Origin: Eriocheir sinensis
Taxonomy: Eukaryota; Arthropoda; Malacostraca; Decapoda; Varunidae
Length of the DNA: 64,000 bases
Reading direction: 5' to 3'
Assembly (NCBI RefSeq): GCF_024679095.1
Contig: NC_066549.1
Location: forward strand, 4,688,920 to 4,752,919
Below, one piece after another: positions 60,090 to 64,000 of this stretch; positions within the stretch are counted from its first letter, which is position 1, and the number at the start of each line of letters is the position of its first letter. A model generated the notes under the pieces. The model saw only the letters and a program-made list of their open reading frames with translations, was not told the DNA's origin and made no database searches. Position numbers and translations under genes: made by a program.

Positions 60090-60600
60090 ACCTTTTTTTT
60101 TTGGCCTCACACACATTCTCTCTTTCTCTCCTTCTCTCTCCCTCTCTCTCTCCTGTATTTCCTGCCCTTGTTATTAGGCCTTTTTCTCCCCTCGCTCTCC
60201 TCCATTAAGGTCCTTTCCCCTCTTCTTACTCCGCGTGTGCCGGCCGGCCTGCCCTCGTCCCCTCACCCTCTTCCGATATGAAACAGGTCTCTCACTTTCC
60301 CTCCTCCGCCTCACGACCTCATCTCCCTCTGCTCCTCCATTAAAGTTCCTTCCTCCCCCATGAAGCCCCTCCCACCTCCCTGTCCTTTGTTGCTGCGCCT
60401 CACCTCGCCTCCACCACCTGCTGCATCCCTCCCTCTGGTGTCGTTCGCTGTCTCTTTCCTCGTGTTTCCTCCTCTACTCTCCTTCCCACATGGGCCGTTC
60501 CTCACCAGTGACCCTTCCTTTACTTGCCTACTTCTTTTCCGCTTCCCTTCACTCCTCCTCTATCTTCTTCCCTTCCCTCCAGCCCCTGACACTCCCTAGC
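60090..60600. repeat. Polypyrimidine block
   Basis: C/T-rich sequence with CTCTCTCC and TCCTCC phrases. CATTAAGGTCCTTTCC (60203) and CATTAAAGTTCCTTCC (60339) suggest a ~136-bp duplication. No gene. Confidence 0.7.
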
Positions 60601-60755
60601 TGGTTGGGACATTAAATTTCCTGCCATTATGACGAAAGGCCGAGTGTGATCGTCTTGCTGTGGATATCTGCGGGAGTAAACACAGAGGACGCCGGCAAAT
60701 GGCTGGGATCTCGTCGTAAACTGGAATGGCTGGCTGGCTGGCTCTGGATGTCGTG

Positions 60756-60772
60756 TCTGAGTGTGTGTGTGT

Positions 60773-60830
<58 letters not shown>
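60756..60830. repeat. (GT)n microsatellite
   Basis: A GT tract of about 75 bp with one GGTG interruption near 60771, then a G-rich run (60835-60861). Confidence 0.95.
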
Positions 60831-60832
<2 letters not shown>

Positions 60833-61320
60833 GAGGGGAGGGGCGGGGGCCGGGGGGGGGAGCACTGGAGTGACGGTCTGCAATGTGACGGGATAAGCCA
60901 GAATGGAAACGACCATCGCCTCGGTTTTAGTTCCGTTCAATGCTCGTCGCAGGGACAGTGCCATTCTTGTTCAGGTGTTCGGGCCATCCAGAGGTATTGC
61001 GCCGGTGTGTTGTGATCCTCTTTACTTTATCTCCTTTCGTTCTGTTTTTGCTTGTATTTTAATATTTTACTTGTGTTGTATATCGTATCGCTCTCCTTCC
61101 TCGTTGTTGTTTTTTTGCGTTTTTACATACATGCTCTTCTTCATAGTGTCTCATTTTACTGACACTGTAACCTTTTCTGCTATTCTCTACTTTAGATCCT
61201 TCTGTTTTATTTTTCATTTGTTTGTTTTGCCTTTTCATCTCCTCGGCAGGAGTATGTAGATGTGTTTGCCAAGAGCGTTTCCCATGTTTATTTCCTCCTA
61301 TTCTGGTCTCCATTCGCATG

Positions 61321-61510
61321 GCTTTTAACCCTTGCGAAAGGCGTATGCAAATGTTATGTTTAGAGTTATATAGACACTCGCCTCATTTTATTCCGCTGTT
61401 CTGTTCTCCTTTCTCCCGTGTCTTTTATCCCTTGCGGCAGTCGTATACAGATCTTATGTTTACAGCGGGATACTCACCACCCGCCTCTTTCGTCCCGACC
61501 CTTCCGCTGC
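61321..61510. repeat. Tandem duplication, two ~106-bp units
   Basis: TTTTAACCCTTGCGAAAGGC, GTATGCAAATGTTATGTTTA and GACACTCGCCTC (61322-61385) recur as TTTTATCCCTTGCGGCAGTC, GTATACAGATCTTATGTTTA and ACTCACCACCCGCCTC (61428-61490), followed in both by TCCGCTG. Confidence 0.78.
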
Positions 61511-61514
61511 CCGC

Positions 61515-62000
61515 CGATCCCTCCGAGCCTTCTTGAAAGCCTTTCCGAAAGATTTGTGGGATCAAGACAACGTGGATCTGTCCTTCCGCATTCTGCTCAC
61601 GAGAACGAAGGTGAAGCACCAAGTTACATCACATTTTACCCCTTCTGATACCAATTTATAGACAAGGCTATATATGACTTTACTTAACTCGACACGACGC
61701 GACTTATTTGGTGTGAACGCAGATTATAGTTTTCATTCACTAAATCCCGCAATGTGTAAATGGCTTGACTCCAAATGTAAATGCTTAGTTAGCGTTGCTC
61801 TTTGGTGCTAATTATATTAAGAGAATCACATATGCCCATCAGGCCTACGTGTGAGCTCCGTGAGTCTCGCTCGACGAATATTAGTGTTCCTTTAAGCTGC
61901 CTCCCTCGCCACCCTCCGCCCCTTCCGTGGGTCACTGATGCGTCCCAATCTTTTCCCCGCTGCACACAATTGCTTATCATGGATGGGATACAAACACTCC
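61515..62000. other. Intergenic, no recognised feature
   Basis: Mixed sequence, with no supported gene. Confidence 0.45.
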
Positions 62001-62009
62001 TTCTGTTCC

Positions 62010-62200
62010 TATTGTTACTTTTTTTTTTCTTCTTTTCATTCTCCTCTTCGTCTTTTTTCCCTTGTCCTTCTCTTTCTTTTGTTATTTCCTCCTCCTTTTC
62101 CTCCTCCTCCTCCTCCTCCTCCTCCTCCTCCTCCTCCTTTTTCTTCTACTTCTCCACCTACTCCTCCTCCCTCCTCCATCTGCTCACTTTCCTTTTCCTC
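62010..62200. repeat. Polypyrimidine block with (TCC)n
   Basis: T/C-rich with a perfect TCC run of about 45 bp at 62092-62137, immediately upstream of the reverse-transcriptase relic. Confidence 0.85.
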
Positions 62201-62204
62201 TCGT

Positions 62205-62375
62205 TGCTAAACAATGCTAATGCAATTCTCGGGATCATCGCCAGGGACTCTGAGCGCCACACGCCAGGGATCACGCTAATGTTATACGACCTGTTAGTGT
62301 CGCCTCATCTTGAATACGCGATGCAGTTTGGGTTCCTCAATTACAAACGAATCAAGTTGCAAGAGAAAGTTCAGT
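62205..62375 (+). pseudogene. Short reverse-transcriptase C-terminal relic
   Basis: Reads NNANAILGIIARDSERHTPG, then MLYDLLVSPHLEYAMQFG and LQEKVQ. This matches the AxKANRxLGxIKRxF...LYxSLVRPHLEYxVQxWSP...LExVQRR block downstream of the RT domain in CR1/Jockey-type elements, as in the copy at 17600-17770. It is about 55 residues of a much longer protein with several nonconsensus residues. Upstream is polypyrimidine sequence and downstream it ends in a stop after FCV. Probably an old fragment. Confidence 0.7.
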
Positions 62376-62399
62376 ATTTTGTCTTTTGTGTATAAAAGA

Positions 62400-63230
62400 A
62401 AACTTGGATATAGGGTTTGAAGTTTCCGTACAAGCACTGCAGTCTTCATCGCTTTTAGCAACGTGATTGTTGATAATAACATTGGACCTTTTGTTCCCGT
62501 ACCGAGTTATCTTGGTCGATACAAACTGCCATAATAGATGAAGTTAGTACAGTACGATTCATGTATAAAAATGGTCTATTCTCTTAAATTTTGGCTTTCG
62601 GTAGTCCCCTATGATTTTTTTTTTATATGAGAAGTAATTATAAAGTTTCAATGTCAACACTCATTTTCTACACTAAAATAAATTTTCACACAATCCTTGC
62701 TTTATTTTGAGTCAGCGATAGACGATTCAAAGCTTATAAAGAAGTTCAGTTTAATATGATTTCCTTTCCTTCAGTCTTATGTATGAAAGAATACATATCT
62801 GCCTGTCCGAGTCAGTTTTGCAGATTTTGTTTTATTTCCACTGATAGATAAGATAAAAACATAACTACGGTGTGTTTCGAGTAAGTCAGATTATAATATT
62901 TATTTTCCCTTTGTCTTGCGTATTTGCGTGTCATTTCAGTTATACAGGTATTTTATTTCTTCTGATTGGTTTTGCTGATGTGTTTTGCAGCATCTCAGAT
63001 TAGAACATTTCCCTTCTTTCAGGCGCGCATTTAAAGTCCTTACCTGGCCGTCCTAACAGTTACGGTGTTCTGACTTTTCATGCCAGTTAGTTGTGTGCCG
63101 GAGGGAGCAGCGGCGGAGGGAAGCCTTCTCAATTTTACCTCACTCGATAATAATAATAATAGTTGCTGTCTTGTTTAAGAGACGAGGCCCCTAAAACAGA
63201 TATTCCATTTTCAAGCCAAGACAGTATCTG
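62400..63230. other. AT-rich intergenic sequence
   Basis: Short recurring phrases such as CAGTTTAATATGATTTCC / AGATTATAATATTTATTTTCC / AGATTAGAACATTTCCC (near 62745, 62888, 62998), each followed by CTTCAGT/TTGCGTATT-like sequence, suggest another diverged tandem repeat of about 110-145 bp. No gene. Confidence 0.45.
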
Positions 63231-63232
63231 TT

Positions 63233-63670
63233 TTGTGTCTTCCATATTTTCACATTTTCCTGTTTCCTACTCTTCCTCTTCGTCTTTCTCTTTCTTCTCC
63301 TACTCATAGTCCTCAACCACATACCTCCTGCTCACCTCCTCCTCTCTCTCCTTATTCCTTTTCGCCTTCGCCTTCTCCTCCTCCTCCTCCTCCTCCTCCT
63401 TCTTTCCTCCTCCTCCTCCTTTATTTTCCTTTGCTTTCTCCTCATCCTCCTCTTGCTATTCCACCTTCTCTCGATCCTCAGCTTCCTTTCCTTCCGCTCC
63501 TCCTCCTCCTTCCTCCTCCTCCTCCTCCTCCTCCTCCTCCTCCTCCTCCTCCTCGAACATTCTCTTCCGTTTCCTCTTGCTCTCACTCCTGCTAACGCTT
63601 CCTTTCCTCTCGTCCTACTTTCCTTCCTGCTTCTCCTCTTCCTCCCATCTTTTCCTTTTCCTCTCTCGGC
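63233..63670. repeat. Polypyrimidine block with (CTC)n
   Basis: CTCCTCCTC runs at 63377-63400 and 63500-63554 inside T/C-rich DNA. Reverse-strand polyarginine/polyglutamate frames are compositional. Confidence 0.88.
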
Positions 63671-64000
63671 ATAAACAAGCAGTCCATTACCTTCGACGGG
63701 GATAAACGGCCATCATACACGGCCAATCTGATGCTTTGTGGAGCAGGAAGGTACATGATATACAGCGAGGGGAAGGAGAGGGGTTGAGACCTGGGGGAGG
63801 AGGTCTTCAGTATTCCTCCTGGTTAGTAAGCATCATTATTTTAAAATTTACTGCGTACGTGGCAGAGAAAAGTTGGGATAATAATAGGAAGAAGAATGAC
63901 TTTGAATAATAGTGAACAAACTTAACAGACTTACACACATTCACATAGCAACATGACAAACAGCAACAACACCGCCAGCATGATGATGTATGCCCGCCGG
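63671..64000. other. Intergenic, no recognised feature
   Basis: Mixed sequence to the right edge, with no supported gene. Confidence 0.45.

Overview
The window looks like a gene-poor, repeat-saturated stretch of an arthropod nuclear genome, most consistent with a decapod crustacean (inference). The evidence is the extreme density of long perfect dinucleotide tracts (GT/AC, GA/CT and AT runs of 50-250 bp roughly every kilobase), trinucleotide tracts, broken non-LTR retrotransposons, tRNA-derived SINEs and a hAT element. There are no operons, rRNA genes or intact host protein genes that I can recognise. Nearly every long open frame is a stop-free reading of simple sequence. I found no new defence or metabolic system. 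The interest lies in mobile-element structure and in many old tandem duplications.

Layout. 1-2,800: a 76-bp minisatellite at the left edge, trinucleotide blocks, a degenerate ~55-bp tandem repeat and AC tracts. 2,800-6,200: lower-repeat DNA with a plausible small exon (3984-4033), a 30-bp x4 minisatellite (4401-4521), a ~350-480 bp tandem duplication (4645-5460) whose copies each hold a 91-nt exon-like segment, a 105-nt open exon-like segment (5520-5624) and a 193-bp hAT-like MITE (5963-6155). 7,100-10,500: duplicated segments around GT tracts, a triplicated GC-rich unit and a retroelement tail. 12,000-18,900: GT/CT microsatellites, a 5'-truncated and mutated CR1/Jockey-like reverse transcriptase (16748-18255), a promoter-like motif cluster and a SINE. 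21,100-22,080: seven degenerate ~145-bp tandem units.

23,300-29,100: GGCCGT-motif segments flanking a 248-bp perfect AT tract, a GC-rich patch with an octamer motif, a GCGACT-rich segment and a second type of SINE. 30,000-36,200: microsatellites, including seven GA tracts in 2.3 kb, all with purines on the + strand. 38,480-39,032: C-terminal end of another non-LTR element on the - strand.

41,898-45,469: the best-defined element, a 3,556-bp hAT transposon with an exact 8-bp target-site duplication, terminal inverted repeats, a truncated ZMYM1/TTF-type transposase frame, a 1.5-kb G-free 23-24 bp minisatellite with a foldback, and a perfect 13-bp hairpin followed by CTAA-T that could be a nested Helitron end. 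46,700-64,000: a stray 3' end of the first retroelement, a full-length-looking SINE, more microsatellites, several 2-3 copy tandem duplications of ~95-150 bp, polypyrimidine blocks and a short reverse-transcriptase relic (62205-62375). No host gene network can be inferred. The elements share origin rather than function: two retroelement 3' ends are one family, and two SINEs are one family.
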